Shown: positions 50,001 to 64,000 of the stretch, piece by piece
Position numbering within the stretch: position 1 is the stretch's first letter
How the letters are laid out: each line of letters opens with the position of its first letter
DNA from: Hymenolepis diminuta
Taxonomy: Eukaryota; Platyhelminthes; Cestoda; Cyclophyllidea; Hymenolepididae
Assembly: GCA_900708905.1 (NCBI GenBank)
Contig: CAADRB010000018.1
Coordinates: 574,577 to 638,576, forward strand
Length of the DNA stretch: 64,000 nucleotides
Direction of reading: 5' to 3'
Translations under genes and position numbers: made by a program
Notes under the pieces: model-generated
What the model was told of the DNA's origin: nothing
The model's database searches: none
The model's input: the letters and a program-made list of their open reading frames with translations, nothing else

Positions 50001-53000
50001 AAAATTACACTTCACTTGGAAAAAAATGTATTAAATATAAAAATATAATTTATGTTTAAATGAAACTTCGGCTTTAATAAAATACAAATTTTTATTTCCA
50101 TTACGAGAGACTTTTTCAGATGACAGTTAGTCTGATAATTTTGCTCAAATGAACATAGAAGGTTTTAATTTCAAAATTCTTTTGGGGTTTTAAAAAATTA
50201 AACTTGGTCTTTGTAACAAGGATTTATGGCACTAAAAAAGAAATGTTTTTATCTGAATGATCCAGTGATACAAATTTGGAGGTACAAAAAATTTTTGGCA
50301 TCGTGTGCATCATTTAATTTTGAGAAAAACACAATCTTAATGTTATTAAATTCACCTTTTCAATAAATCTGATAACATAATCGCAATTTTATCCCTTTAT
50401 TTCTCTTTCTTTAATTTATATTAGATAATAAATAGTTAAATCTTGTTCCATGTACATATATAGTAATTTATTTGAACAAAACGATATTGGGATGGGAGTC
50501 AACAAATATCTGATTGACAAAATAAGCGTCTCAGATTAACTTCTACCTCTAGCTATTAATTTATAAAATTTGTATCAATATTTTATGCTAAGAAAATATG
50601 CAAATCTCTGACTCATTTAGAATCAATCACAATTCGATAAAAATGGCAAGTTGTTTAAATACAAGATTTTGTTTTAAAATAATAAAAGGTTATAATTTTG
50701 TTTAGTGATATTAGTGGGCTTACTTACTTTTCCTTCAAAAGGGGTTAACAGTTGCCAAAACCCTTTACCAGTTAAATTTCTGGCTGGCATACGCAGTCAA
50801 TTAATTTATCAACTTATCAATAAGCTAATTGCGTACATGAACACACTCTAAAACATAAAGGATAGTCCGCCATATCTAATTTTTATGATTAAAACGATGT
50901 AAACTGTATGTTAAGCGGAAAATTAGAAAACTTATAAAATCTAAATCCAAATAAACGAAAACTCTTTATTCTAATTTAAGAATTTGTTCCCTTTTGCTAT
51001 TTGCCTCATCTTTACTTATTCTTCATTGGATTACTATGCGATTTCCTGTTTTCCACTGTTTAAACGTTATTATTTTATTCTTCATGTATTTATGATATAA
51101 TTAGTTTAAAATGAATTCATGTTGGATTCACCAAAAGTGAAAAGTAGAAATTCACCATGAAATCAATTTGCTAATCAGCTTTCTGACAGATAAACATTTC
51201 CCTATGGATTTCAGTCATTCGAGACCGCTTTGTGAAATACAAAATTGAGACAGATAGATGCTGCTTAAATGTGTCTCTTGAATATGACCTTGAAAATAAA
51301 ACGGAAAATATTAGATCCAGAAAAGGAGAATATGAGTATCGAATGGCATAGATTTTTACTGATATAACCATTCAGGTTGCTCATATCTAAAATTTTTTAA
51401 TTAATTTTTGTTTATTTAGGAGATCATTAAACAAATGCCCATTTTTTATGGGCGAAAACAAACAACGTTAAATTGTTCAAAATATTCAAATCATTTTCAA
51501 CATATTTTAAGATTTAATAACCAGTGACAACCGTTAGGTATTAAAGATATTTAATTAATATTCAGCGATCTTTGAAAGTCCTAACTTGTGATCTTACCTC
51601 CAAAGCTTTCAAAAACATCCGTTAAAATTTTAAAATTTCATAGCAGTGCATTTTAAAAAAGTAAATACCCAAATCATATCAAAATTATACTTTATATTAA
51701 TTACATTCTTTTTGGTTCATGTGAAATGGGTATTTAGCATATATACATGATCTTGATCTCATTAACTGAATTCGCCGCAGTATGCCAATTTCACATATAT
51801 TTAATAATATACAATGATTTTTTAAATAAAGTTTTATCATTTATTTGTATCCATAAGATTATACTAATACACAACAAGAAACATTACTTACATAGCTTTT
51901 AATATTGCATAAACGGTTTCTAGGGTAAATTTAACGTATAATTAGGTCAAAGATATAAAGTTTATCAAGTTTAATCAATGAGGTTTATATTGGCCAAAAT
52001 TTGGCACATGTTGTGGGATGTTCGTTACACTTATTTTTGAAATCATTTACCAAAAATGCCATATTTTTCTTTAATTTTGCGTTTTTTCATATTTTTTTGC
52101 CACATTCAATGTTCTATTAAATCATTTTTGAGAATATTTTATTTTATTCAAACAATATTTTTGCAAATAAGATGAAGTTTGCATTATTCAATTGTCTGTA
52201 TCAGTGGGAACGTTCAAAAAACTTGAATATCAAAGTGTAGAGCTATTTAAAAACAATTAGCAATAAATAATTACGATTGCAAATGTATAAATTATTTTAA
52301 CATCTTAATTCATTGAAAAATCTTTTACCAATTTGAATCATAGTCCTTGGATAATCAGGTCTGATTTTAGTTTTATTGCAATGAATAAATTAATTTTTTT
52401 GCTGTGTGGGACATTGTACTAATTGTAATACATTGTGAAAATGAGGCCATTTTTATTTATTATTTAAAGGTTTAATTGACGCTTGGTTAATATTAGGGTT
52501 TTTAAATATTTTAAAACCTATTACACTAATTAAACTTCCTAACTTCTTAAAGTTTGATAATTTTTCTCTTTCAATTGTATTGCGTGTGTTGAAAACATGA
52601 CTTTATTTTAATGTTACTGTTTATTCGTAAAGGCATATTTAAAGCATATCCTCCGTTCGAGCACACTAAATTAAAATGTTTTTTGTATTTCAAAAACTGG
52701 TGAAAAATGGTAAAGTTGCTTTATATACTCAAATTTTGGATGTATATGTTATCTGATAACGTCAACATTCCTCAAAAAATATATATTATCCAATGTGGTT
52801 TTATTGTATAATTATGAAAATCAAAATTATTTTAGAGAAGACATACGCACGGTTTAAATATTAGGCATATCTAAAATTAGTGAATGAGTAATTGTTTCTC
52901 CTCGACGAAAAGATTATATAATTCATCCATTAGTATATTAGGGAAAAAACATTTCACCATCATCAAAGCTAACTTTAATTTGCAGAAAATACTCATGAAT

Positions 53001-56000
53001 TTAACAGAACAATTAATCTTTGATAAAAGTTTGATAAAACAATTTCTTAATTTGGTATAATTAATAATCAACAAATTTTTATTTCAGACAGCTTAAGAAA
53101 CTGCTACACTAATATTAGTCGGAAATTCTTTTCTGAAAAGCGGTATTTTAAGTAAATTCAACACCAATCCTTAAAAATTGACAGGTTGTGCTTTAATTTT
53201 TTTAAAATAGTTTCCATCCTATTTTCCCTGTGAAAAATTTCATCTATTTTTTAAAAAAGTTTATTTTTATGATTTTGAGTGACAGATATGCCTCTTACTT
53301 CATTTTTCTCTGATTTTTAATTTATGTAATTAATTCCAAATTTTCGTTAACATTTAAAATGCAAATTTTATATCCAATAAATACAAATAGTATTTATAAT
53401 TTCTGAAAGCCTCCTGCTTATATTATTATTTCCAATGGTCAATAATCAATAAACAATGTGTACGTCAGCCAAGCGTTCAAGGTCGAAACTCAGATATGCA
53501 TATGCAGGGATATGAACGACCAACTGAAGTTAAATCTCACGAAATGAAAGTACATTAAACACTCTTCTTAATTAATTTCTACGATTATTTCTTATACGTT
53601 TCACGTTATTATTTTAGGACATGTCCTTTTTAGGAGGTCTTTATGCGATATTATATTATGCCTTTGAATGCTTTCGCAAAATTAGAACCAACACCGAATT
53701 TTACAACAAGTGTTCAGAACCGCCTTCATTAAGTTGGTTATCAATTTTCAATTGTTTCTACCTCTAGATGATCAATCTATTGATTTGGTCCTGCCAACAC
53801 GCCAAATTTTCTACACTAGTACCATCTCTCGTTTTCATGCTTTCTGACTTCTGCTCGTTCTCTTTCCTCCCATTTTATTTAACCTCAATCGTTGTTTTAC
53901 CATTTTTGTCGTTTTACTCTCAACGCTACGCAATCTCCTTCGAAAAGAACTTTTTCCGAATCTGCTTAAAAGTTATAATCTATTTTCCACTAATGCAGAG
54001 TTCCAGTCTCGTGATTCTGAAGCCTTAACACGTTTGGGCACCAAAAATATCTGTCATTATTATTTGAGAGCTTGGCTAAATTATAATACAAAATTGTTAG
54101 TCGCATGCAATTGCGTATATTTAATGTGTATTTAAATTATATCAAACTTTAATTTATCTGACCAGAAAGTTCATTATGAATGCCTTATTCTGTTATTCTG
54201 TCTGAATCAATCCTTCAAAATACGTAGTTATGCTGTTTTAGTTGAAACAAAAGATTTTTCAAAAACATTTTATTTCGTTGCTAAATTGTGTGAAAAATGG
54301 ATTTAAAAAATTTTCATAATTTTACTGAAAGCAATCTGGTTTAAAGACATTTTTTGTTAATTTGGTACAAAGCATGGAGTTGAATTTTTACGTCTATGAA
54401 ATATAATTATAGAATAATCTATGCTAATAAGCATTCAAATAGCCTAGGCAAAGTAAATTTTAATAATTTGTCATGGCAAAATATTCAAAGTAACCAAAAT
54501 TTTGAACATCATGAAAATAACTTTTCTTCATAACTTGGAAAGCTAACAATAAAGTTTGAAAATTGAAACGGGAAATAAAAGTCACATGATGAAAACACTG
54601 GCGTTCTAAGTTTATTTTCAGTACATAATCGATTCATTTCTCTTTATCTCAAATTAAACAATTTAATTGACACTTGCGCTTCGATTATTTCTAATAAAAA
54701 TAATATTGATTTTCTTCAAACCAATAAATTTTAGTTTTACTTACTTAATTTAACAACTATATTTCTACTTAGTTTCGGGCAATTTATATATATATATTCC
54801 AATCTCTGAGAGTGAATAAATGATTCAAATATTAAAAGTTCGCTATATTTATTGCGAACAAAATTTCTCTCTAAAATTGCTTTTTAAATTTGGAATGATA
54901 AAATAGTTAATCTAATTGTTGTATCATAAATGCTGTCAAAATACGAATATATAATATAATTACATTTATGAAATATCAATTTTTCGTCACATCCCTTCAA
55001 TAGTGACATCCCTTTGCATGAAATTTTTCAGTAATTATTAAAATTCCTTTGAACATAATGTTACAATTTTTATTTTAAAACTGCTAATCATTCACTTTTA
55101 TTCTGGTTATCATAATCAACAAATTATGTGAACCTGAATAAATTAAACGAATTTAAATTCAACTGCATAATTAAAACTTCTCTAACAGTATCGTTTCAAA
55201 ATAATTTTTTGAAGTTAGATAAATTAACAATTTAAGAGTTATTTATATATGTCAAACTTTTAATTCTGAATCTGGTATATAGTAGAAATATAAATTTATT
55301 TGCAGTCGTAAAATACATAAATTACTGTTACTGCTAAGCCGTAGCTTGAAACTAAAACTGATACTAAATGATTTTAAATTCATCATATTTTTTCCTATAA
55401 TTTCGTACTAAATATTTTCTATTTTACTCGAATTAATAATTGTTTTATATTTTTGGAAAATATTTACTTTTATTTTGCAAGTGACGAACATCTTTCTATT
55501 ACAAATATCCATTTACAAAGTGTAGATTCTATACATTACTTATATATGTCCTAGCTTTGCTGGTCATTCTCCAAAAATATCAATTGAATTGAATTAATGA
55601 TAGATTTCTCTAATTGGCTAACATGGTAAAATACAACAATTTAAAGTGCTTGAAATAGTGGAATATTTTGTAAGAATGCAATAGTGAACTAAAATTTTAT
55701 CTTATAAATTTAAAATCACTGTTTTCGACACAGGGGAACTGATAATTATCTTTATTATAATAATTATTTGTTTTAATCAGTTCAACAAATAAAGATATGT
55801 GGATATTGATAGTTAATTTTGTAGTATTTTTACTAGTTTATTCTTATTTAACGCAGATTACTGAGGTTTCAATTTTATACTTATTATATATTAATTTGTG
55901 TTTCATTGTGCATATCGTTAAATGTTCTGCAAATTTCCGATGAGTTTTTCCATTTTCGATGTCATATGATGATTACTATGATTATTGAACAGAAAATAAA

Positions 56001-56524
56001 GTAAAAGATTTATATATTTATTGATATACTTGTTTTGTTATATTTATCGTATCTCACTGGCCATTGCTTTTGTCCGCTTATTGTTTAACGGTAGGCTTGG
56101 TTCTTTGCTGATAATTCACATATTTAAGCGTAGAATTTTTGACAAAATGTTAAAAATATAATATTTGAACATATGGTCACCGTTAGTAATTGAAACTTAT
56201 GAATATTAATCACAAATTGCAAAACCTATTATTTTTGGATATAAATATCTTATGGGTTGTAATTAATCTATCTGTATGACGAAAGTAAATGATTAAAAAT
56301 GATATATTCTTCATGTTACCAGCAAAACGCACGCGTAAATACGACCTTGTTTAGATTTTACTGCATAGCCATCTTCTTTAAATTGGAAAATGATAGATCA
56401 ATAACTAGATAATTGAAATTACGTCACGAGAAATCTTATTTTTACTGTCCCATTCATTTACGTAATTAAAGAAAAAGCACTTATATATACATATATACAA
56501 TTAATTGGTTCCTGCCATGCTAAA
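47025..56524. other. AT-rich stretch, no supported gene
   Basis: Very AT-rich. It contains a TA microsatellite at 47,661-47,691 and a pyrimidine-rich patch at about 53,770-54,020. Frames such as 49,045-49,275 have no recognisable motifs. Confidence 0.45.
47661..47691 (+). repeat. (TA)n then (TTTA)n microsatellite
   Basis: About nine TA units run straight into TTTA repeats. Confidence 0.85.
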
Positions 56525-56887
56525 ATGTTTTTTCCGCTATTATTATTACCTATAGTAATACAAAAATATTGCATTTCCATATTGAAATATGATCAAAGAA
56601 ATGGCAAAGAGGGGAATCATTATGATGCTCAGAGCAACGTCAAGGTATTAATCTCTTACTTCTTTCAACTTTTCGTTTGGGGTATGCAATATTTAATAAA
56701 TGAGCTACTCACGTTCCAAAATTCAAACTTTGTTACTTATCCTCTGGATTGTGGTAAATTTTGTCCTCGCTTATCAATGCATACTGCCCAGTATTATTTA
56801 TTCAAAACGGTTTGGCTTTACCGCTTCAATTTTCTTCTACCAATGTTTGAGGGGGCTAATAATTGTACTCGATATTTTGCAGTTTAG
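56525..56887 (+). other. 120-codon ORF, unproven
   Basis: An ATG-started frame of 120 codons, long for this AT-rich DNA. The peptide is rich in aromatic and hydrophobic residues without an identifiable domain, and a donor-like CAAG|GTATTA interrupts it near 56,645. A second frame overlaps it. It may be chance. Confidence 0.15.
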
Positions 56888-59800
56888 TTTTTAACTTTAC
56901 AATGATAAGATAGGCAAAATATTGAATCTTCTATACAATTTTGATATCGTAACGATTCTAGCAAAGCGGTTTAATGCAAACTAAATAAAATTGAGTATAT
57001 GTTCGAATCCGCATTTATAATGGCATTCTTCAATACAAAAGAATTATAGATTCATAAATCCCTCACAAAAAATGGAAACCTTATAAAAGGTAATTCGAAA
57101 GGCATAGCATATTCAATTTAAATTCACGTAATAGATATATGTGTACCTAAACTCGAATGCTTATATTCGTACATTTATTGGAAAAAGAGAGAAAGTGTTG
57201 ATTTATGAACTCATTATTTTGAATTAGTAAGGGCCACCTGAAAAAGCATCTAAGAGGAAAACTTTTCTGGACACGATTAAATGATTTTTCTTTCTTATAA
57301 TATGGGTAATCTAACTCTTATTTTAGGGAGGTCAGACGGAGACGGTAATTTCGCATTCATCTATTGATAGATAAAATTAATATTTCTTGATATACCAATG
57401 AATCTCAAAATTGCTCTATATCAAATCTGATATATGGGTTATCTTGAATAAAACAAGCATAGGTTAAATCTTTCGTAGATCAGTATTTTAATAATCATGT
57501 ATAAAAATTCATAGGGCTGATATAAAATATGTTATTGCGATAACTCCCTCGGTTAAATAGATTTTTCTAACTTTACCCCAAGAATTTTATGAATAACTGG
57601 TGGCTGAAATATTTTCAGCATGACTATCCTTTTGAAGATGTATATTGAATCCAGAGGTTTTATTTTTTCCAGTTTTATTACATTTAATAACGGAAGTGGT
57701 GTTTTAAACTAACCACTTCCTGAATAATTCTGAAGTGGTAGATAAATGCGGGTGGTTCTTACTTTATTATCTGCAATAATGTCTGACTATTAATTTAAAA
57801 GTGAATAAAATTAATACTAAGGCCGCAATTTGGTGAATCTAGAGATGCTGCATTAGTAGTAAAATTAACACTTTAAGTGTGGAAAGGCCAAGTGTTTTAT
57901 AAATCGTAATGTAGTTCTATGCCATCTACCAAAAGTATTTATTGACATGCCTTCAAAGGAGGATATGAGCTTTATCTCGGATCCATCTAAAAGACTTTGG
58001 CTAGACTCAGTTGCTCACATTTAGGTGTAAGAAAATTCAAGTGAGTCAAACTGGCATGATCCATCAGTTAAATAAATTTTGCAGATCTTAATATTGCAAA
58101 TGGAAATAATGCGGATACTCAGGAGTCATAAAAACTGAGCCTTAGAGTATTTAGAATGTGAAAGCACAATGCTTGTTAAATTCTACTGCACTAATGACCC
58201 TCACATCCTGAATTAATTGCACTTGCAATTTAAAAGAATTTTTTATATGAATGTTTGCGTTATTTAAATTATTCCTTCTTTAATCACCTAACCCGGAACT
58301 ATTTCCTAATCGCAACGTCATAATATACGGCAAATAATGATGACATCGACTGAATCTAAGGACTAAATTAAACAAAATATTATTGAATGAACAAAAATTT
58401 GCTGCTCTTATAAAAGAATCCTCCTCCTCATTTTTCTCCAACAAAACAAATTAAATAAAAATATTAATTTTAAATTCGTCGGAATTTGACGTTACTTTTG
58501 GTTAACAGTAATGAAACTAAATAAATTCTTTTTAAAAAGTGCTTAGCCTGATGTTACCTACTTAGAATATTTTATGCGTTTTTCATCAACGTAGGGGTTT
58601 AAAATGTTAACAGTGCCGTTTAAACCCAGTCACTTTTATGCCCTATTAATAATTCATATATATGCAGGAAGTAACTATGTCAATAGACGCATCTTATTAC
58701 AGCTGATATTACAGCTAAAATTAAATACAAATCAATGAATAGCTATCAAAATTTGCTAAACGATTGGTCATGAATTTATAATGTATTTTATTTAATAAGG
58801 ACATACCAAAGGTATGACTGAGAAAGGAGGCACATAGTTTTAAATAAAAAGTTCGCCAGAGAAGGAATACCTCAGTGCAAAGTTTGGAGACTTTGATGAT
58901 ACGATTTATACCGGTGTTTGTAATGCTAACTATTTCTATTGCAAATTTAATTCAATTTCACAGAGAATATGTAACATGATGTTTTCTAAAGTCCAAATTT
59001 TTGTAGTTTTATGCAAGCGGAGATGCTATCATTATTATTTCATAAGCAAAGACAATGCAAAAATGTTACAAGTTTTAAGCATGAGACAGCACAACACTTT
59101 CAACCGGATGGAATATTAGTTAAATAAATGTCAGGATGTCAGGAATTATACATCATTTGAATTCTACATTTGTTGCGTTTTGATCATTTGACATAATTTA
59201 TTGTTCGGTCAGTCTTCTTTGACCCATTAATTTCTGTTTCCAGCCATATTCAAGTAGATTACCCAGTTAAGGATATTTAAACAAGGCTGAACTCATCAGG
59301 ACTAAATCTACTAAGATAATTTTAGGGGTGTAAATAGAAGTTAATTGATGGTTAATTATCCACCATCACGAGTGTATCTTTGTTACGCAGTACGCATTTT
59401 TGGCTCAAGAGATTATTCTAAAGGCCCTGTCAAACTGAAATATGTTTCATTTTTATTCGCTGATTAGTTCTTCGAATTTTTTTGAGTAAAGTAATTGCTT
59501 GCAAATTTTAAATGAAAATTTTATTTGTTTGTTATCGTATTAATATAACTATAGCTCTTAAAAATGGCTTCAATATTTGCAATAAACAGTAATAGATTTT
59601 CTAAATATTAACTACGATTTCATTATAATGTGCAAGAATTAAACCATTGTAATGATCAATTTGATAGATCTCTTATTTATTTTTGGAATTTGTATTTTAT
59701 AAAACAAGTTGTAATCTTTTTATAGGCATTGAAAAGCGTACTAGCGAAATCATATCCATTGTGTGAGCAAATATCCATGAATTTCATTTTGTTGTCATTG

Positions 59801-59900
59801 TTTTGTTATTATAATATTTAATTTACTGCCTTCTTTGTCCATATATATACATATATATTAAACTGCAACGGATAACGCAGTACCTGTTTTTACAATTCAG
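56888..59900. other. AT-rich spacer with one clear hairpin
   Basis: No gene seen. GGAAGTGGT (57,692-57,700) and ACCACTTCC (57,712-57,720) form a 9-bp perfect stem with an 11-nt loop. Confidence 0.45.
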
Positions 59901-60670
59901 ACAATGTGAGCTTAGCTGCATTAAGATCATGTATGGTGGGATCAATCTGCCATCCTGTCAAATTGGAGAGTAAATTTTACTGCCATATACCAATAACTAG
60001 CTCCATAACTCTAAGGAAGGGAGTGATACCGCTACCCAATCTTTTAAATTTGGTTAAATCGTGTGTAAGCTTTATTTTACACTTAAAAAATTTCGATCTG
60101 GATTTTGGAATGCAATTTTATGAAAGTACAAATGCATAAAGTCTTTAATCTTAAGAATTCACCTTGTCTGTAACTTTTGCGCAATTGCCTTGAAAGATAA
60201 GCTCCAACCAATTGATCTCAAAATTCTAGCAGAAACTATCAAGAATAAGCAAGCCCTGACACTAACTCAGATCATGTAGAAATCACTTTTAATGACTTAG
60301 ACATCCCAATTTGGCTCTCTTCTCTCGTCAATGAATTTATGTTGTAAGCTGTGTATACCCTATCCAAATCACCAAACAAACTTGTATTAAAATAGGTTTC
60401 ATAGATTCTGTTTTAGGAGTGATGGTTTCTACGAAATGGAGATTATTCCATGGATACTCAGTTATTCAAATATCAAATACTTGATATAATGCAGATTGCA
60501 CATTTAGATTTCTCGATCTGAGGTTTCTATTTGCTATTCATATGACAATTGACTTACCAAGACCAATTTACGTTAGCATATAAATTAGGTGAAATAATGC
60601 GTCAGACAGGCATAAGTCTCCACATTTAATCTAAAGATTCATTTAGATATCATTTTGCAGTTTTCTTTCA
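59901..60670 (+). pseudogene. Possible decayed coding segment
   Basis: Two coding-like runs lie in + frames: about 59,906-60,139 (non-ATG start; peptide includes ITSSITLRKGVIPLPNLLNL) and about 60,270-60,345 (HVEITFNDLDIPIWLSSLVN). Stops follow. No family is recognised; chance is possible. Confidence 0.18.
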
Positions 60671-63115
60671 AATAATTTAGAATAAATTTAAAAATTCAAT
60701 AAATAGGTTTGCTTAGCAATAAAAATCTACTAAATTAAAAAGAGTTAGAAATAAATCGCTGCGCAAATATCCACTTCAAACCCCTCGAGGTAACAATTAC
60801 TTTTTTCACCTAACAAGCCTTAAATTTAAACTCTTGGATGATGTTCTTCCTTGTGAAAAAGGCGCATTGTTTGTTTCTATCCTCACATGCCACACATGTT
60901 GCAAATGTGTGATTTAAAATACAAATTGTTCAAAGTGCAATTCATAACAAAAACCAGCAATCGGTGTAAAATTAACGGAAGGAGGAATCTTTTTGTAACA
61001 CAGTTTTACTTGAAAAAAATTCTATAAAAATTTGATTGGTATAATTATGTTCAGAGAATTTTTAGAGGCTCATACCACTATTACTCCTGATGTCCAGTTT
61101 TCTGCATTCATTAGTGAGATCATCTGATGTGATTTTATCAATACCTTTGATTCTTCTGAGAATTCAACAACGAAACACAAAATTCTGGAAAAATCATTAA
61201 TATCGTTAAAATATAGAATTTAAAATGATTCTTCAAAATAGCAGAAAATCAGAAAATATAAACACACTATTGATAAGACATAGTTTATTCATTCATCTTT
61301 AATTACTTTAGTGAGAGATAAAATTTTACACACTTTCGAAAATATAACAACATTTTAGTAAATAAATTAAAACAAATTGGGGTAATTTAATCTAATATCG
61401 TATCAAGAATTGTTTTTAGAGAAATTATATATTTAGAATCTATTATTTTCAGCAACTCCTACCCTCCGTTATAGCAGTTCAACTTTTTATATCACCCTTG
61501 ATATAGGTAAAATCATTTTGTAAAACATACTTAAATGTTTTAAACTAGTTAAGTCATGATGAAACTCCCTGAACTTTAAAGCTAATGATTCGGTAAAGGA
61601 AACATCTGACCAATCCATTTTCATTTTCATAATTATGAAAAACCACCCCAGCAAAATGATTAAACTTTCTTATTGTTTCTTCAGCACTGTTTTTTAGAAT
61701 TTTGCAGTCTCTTCAAAAAAATTCAGTTTCATTTAATTCAATGACATTTTTCCTAATACATATCAAATTATTATGTCCTTTTCAAACTTTTATCGCCACT
61801 CTTATGGTTTGCAAGCTGATATCCTAGCAAGGATGAAGGTAACATTACCAATTAACGTTGTTATAGTGAAAGCTTATGAAAGTTAAATAATTACACAACT
61901 GAACATTGTATGCAATTATTTACTTAGTTCAAATAAAAATACGGGATTTAAGCATTTTGCGATGAAAAAGGGAATCATTGAATACTTTTTAAATAGTATT
62001 TTTACCTTAGAACTGGAAAATTCGTATCGAGCCGTAGATTGGTTTCAGTGACACTTAGCAACTTTATAAGCATATGATTAACACATGAAAGGATTTGGGA
62101 AAAAACCATAGTATGAAGTGTTAGATGGAAAACTGTGTCAGTTGAAATATTGTACTCCAGTGGCTCTTCTTAAAAGTTTGGGGAGTTGAATCATACGTTG
62201 CTTCAAGAGTTAATATCTACTTTGTCAATCTTGTAGATGATAGATTCTATACATGTCAAGATATTTTATACAATTTAATCAGAACAGTCAGTAGTCTTTT
62301 ATATTGAATATGCAAATATATTAACTGCCAGATAAAGGAAAAATAAATGTGAAAGGTTTTTTATTTAAAAGCAAAGTCCACACTTATAATGCCGTATCAA
62401 TTGGAGCGGCTTCATTACTAAGGTTTTGGACTTGTTCATGATCCTAGTCTAGGTTATAAAGAAAACAATCGACTTAAATAATGAAATTTCTAAAAGTTTT
62501 TTATATATCATAACTTTTGCTGTTTAAGGTATTGGTATTGATTTCGTATATCAAACCAAATATTTCTGACTTATATTTAAATAAATGTTTTCATTTTCAC
62601 TGACAGAAGTGAATTAATGTTTTGAATTTAAGATCTTTTAATTTAAAATATGCCGTAACCTTAAGTTACATACATAAAACCTGAAAATTGGTCGTTTTTC
62701 TAATGGGAAGTTGAAAAGGTATTGACCTTGTAAAATTTATACATAAACCTCACAAACTGCTCTTTTTCTAACCAAAGCTGTAAATTTCTCTTATAGAACA
62801 GCTTCATTCTTTCGTCTTTTGGGAATGGAAAATTGACTTTAAAATTCCAATTCCCATGGTTGAACTCAAAATTATATGTGACATCCAATCTATGTTCCAT
62901 TATTTCCAAAACCATTAAGTGATTTGTGTAGATTTTAATTATCAAAAGTCATTTTCGATCTTTTCGATAATTTTTTAATCCAAATAAATCATTAAAATTG
63001 AATGAAAATTTTAATGTTTAAGCTTTCACTATTTAATTTAGCAAGAATATTGATACTGAATTATATTCATTACTAGTATAAAACGTTAACATTAATTACT
63101 TGCTGGTAAAGTATC
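60671..63115. other. AT-rich spacer
   Basis: No gene or named repeat is seen; an 81-codon - strand frame (62,700-62,945) has no recognisable domain. Confidence 0.45.
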
Positions 63116-63548
63116 CTGCAGGATGAACCCCTACGTGTTTCCGAAATTTTCATCTATATCATCACTTATCACCGGACCTAATTATCTCTACTCCACAGTG
63201 TTGTTCAAAGTTATTGAGCCTACTGTAACCTCAAGCCCCCTACGGATAAACATTATGTGTCTTCAAGTGATTTATTTTAATTGTCGAAATAAGCTAATTA
63301 AGTGTACCTCGAATAGGCGTTGCTAAGGCACAGTTTCCGCTCGGCGATGTCCGGACCAATTCCATCTGTTCTACAACCGTCCCGTTTCATTAAAAATACA
63401 CCCGCACCTCGCAAAAGTGACTCATATTAACTATTTTTAATATCCACACATACGCTTGTAAGGCACATTTCTACGCTGCCTTCTAATTGCCGTCGTTCCT
63501 CAATCCTCTTTTACCCTCTTGAATCCTTTTTTTCTAATCAACTCTGGC
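63116..63548 (+). repeat. Dispersed repeat A, copy 2
   Basis: Same orientation and order of landmarks as the copy at 17,712-18,203, but about 60 bp shorter and more AT-rich. It reads GGATAAACAT, AAGTGTACCTCG, AAGGCACAGTTT, CTACAACCGTCCCGT, AAGTGACTCATATTAA, AAGGCACATTT and CTAATCAACTCT. The TATA-like box of copy 1 is altered here. A 67-codon frame (63,123-63,326) lies within the repeat and is not supported as a gene. Confidence 0.65.
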
Positions 63549-64000
63549 ATTCTACTCCAAAATTGTTATTAGTTTTTATTCAAACAGCTGAAAATTAGTT
63601 ATTATTGGTGTCATATTTAGTTATTTGCCAACAGTCCGAATTAGGATCTATGATACATTTACAATTACAAAACGCTAATTTTACAGATCACTATGTTCAT
63701 AAATTTTATTCAAAACGTGTATATTTGTTGAGTAAATTTTATTTAACATCATCACAAAAATAATGTTGATTTATTTAACCACATTTAAAGCTTTTAAGTT
63801 TACTTTCGGAAGTGTTTCTGTGATCATTCTATAAAAAAGGCGTGACTGATTTAGCTGTGAAGTTTATTTTTGTAACGCGGTGAACGAGACCGATTTTATC
63901 AAATACAAATAAACACTAATAGCTTGTATTTCAATGACAATAAAATTTGACAGTACTCAAAAAATTCAGCAAAATATTATAGGATGAGAAAGCTTAGATG
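63549..64000. other. AT-rich end of the window
   Basis: No feature seen. Confidence 0.45.

Noticed and set aside
63123..63326. 67-codon + strand ORF
   Set aside because: Lies inside repeat A copy 2; the equivalent frame in copy 1 is broken by a stop.
1..64000. Prokaryotic operons, CRISPR arrays, phage or defence systems
   Set aside because: No array of repeats, no closely packed ORFs and clear evidence of spliceosomal introns; the window is eukaryotic.

Overview
This window is AT-rich animal (metazoan) DNA with sparse genes and many old transposable-element remnants. The intron-split Ras-family gene, a very short spliceable intron (39 nt), the AT-rich spacers and the type of LTR-retrotransposon gag all fit a parasitic flatworm (schistosome-like fluke or tapeworm). 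That placement is inference; only 'metazoan' is firm. No prokaryotic operons, CRISPR arrays, rRNA or tRNA genes were seen.

Two protein genes are supported. The strongest is a DIRAS-type small GTPase on the + strand (31,310-34,767): two coding exons of 138 and 528 nt around a 2.8 kb intron, giving 221 residues. It keeps the P-loop, switch regions, NKxD and SAK motifs. It has Ser at the Ras Gly12 position, the family-typical Ser at the Ras Gln61 position, and no C-terminal CAAX box. The second is a small one-RRM protein on the - strand (8,928-9,284), split by a 39-nt intron and followed 27 nt downstream by an AATAAA signal.

Mobile-element layout from left to right: 10.6-12.9 kb is an unexplained island with coding-like runs in shifting frames. 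13,992-15,724 is a broken gag-bearing LTR element whose two terminal copies are inverted instead of direct. 17,712-18,203 and 63,116-63,548 are two copies of one dispersed repeat. 21,920-22,139 is a diverged solo LTR related to the arms of the inverted element. 27,740-30,430 (- strand) is a decayed Gypsy-type element with recognisable gag, protease, reverse transcriptase and RNase H remnants. The rest is mostly AT-rich intergenic or intronic DNA with microsatellites, small palindromes and a few unproven exon-like segments (40.6-42.1, 44.4, 46.8, 56.5 and 59.9-60.7 kb).

The two genes show no functional link. Homology calls were made by reading translations against remembered family motifs; no search was run.
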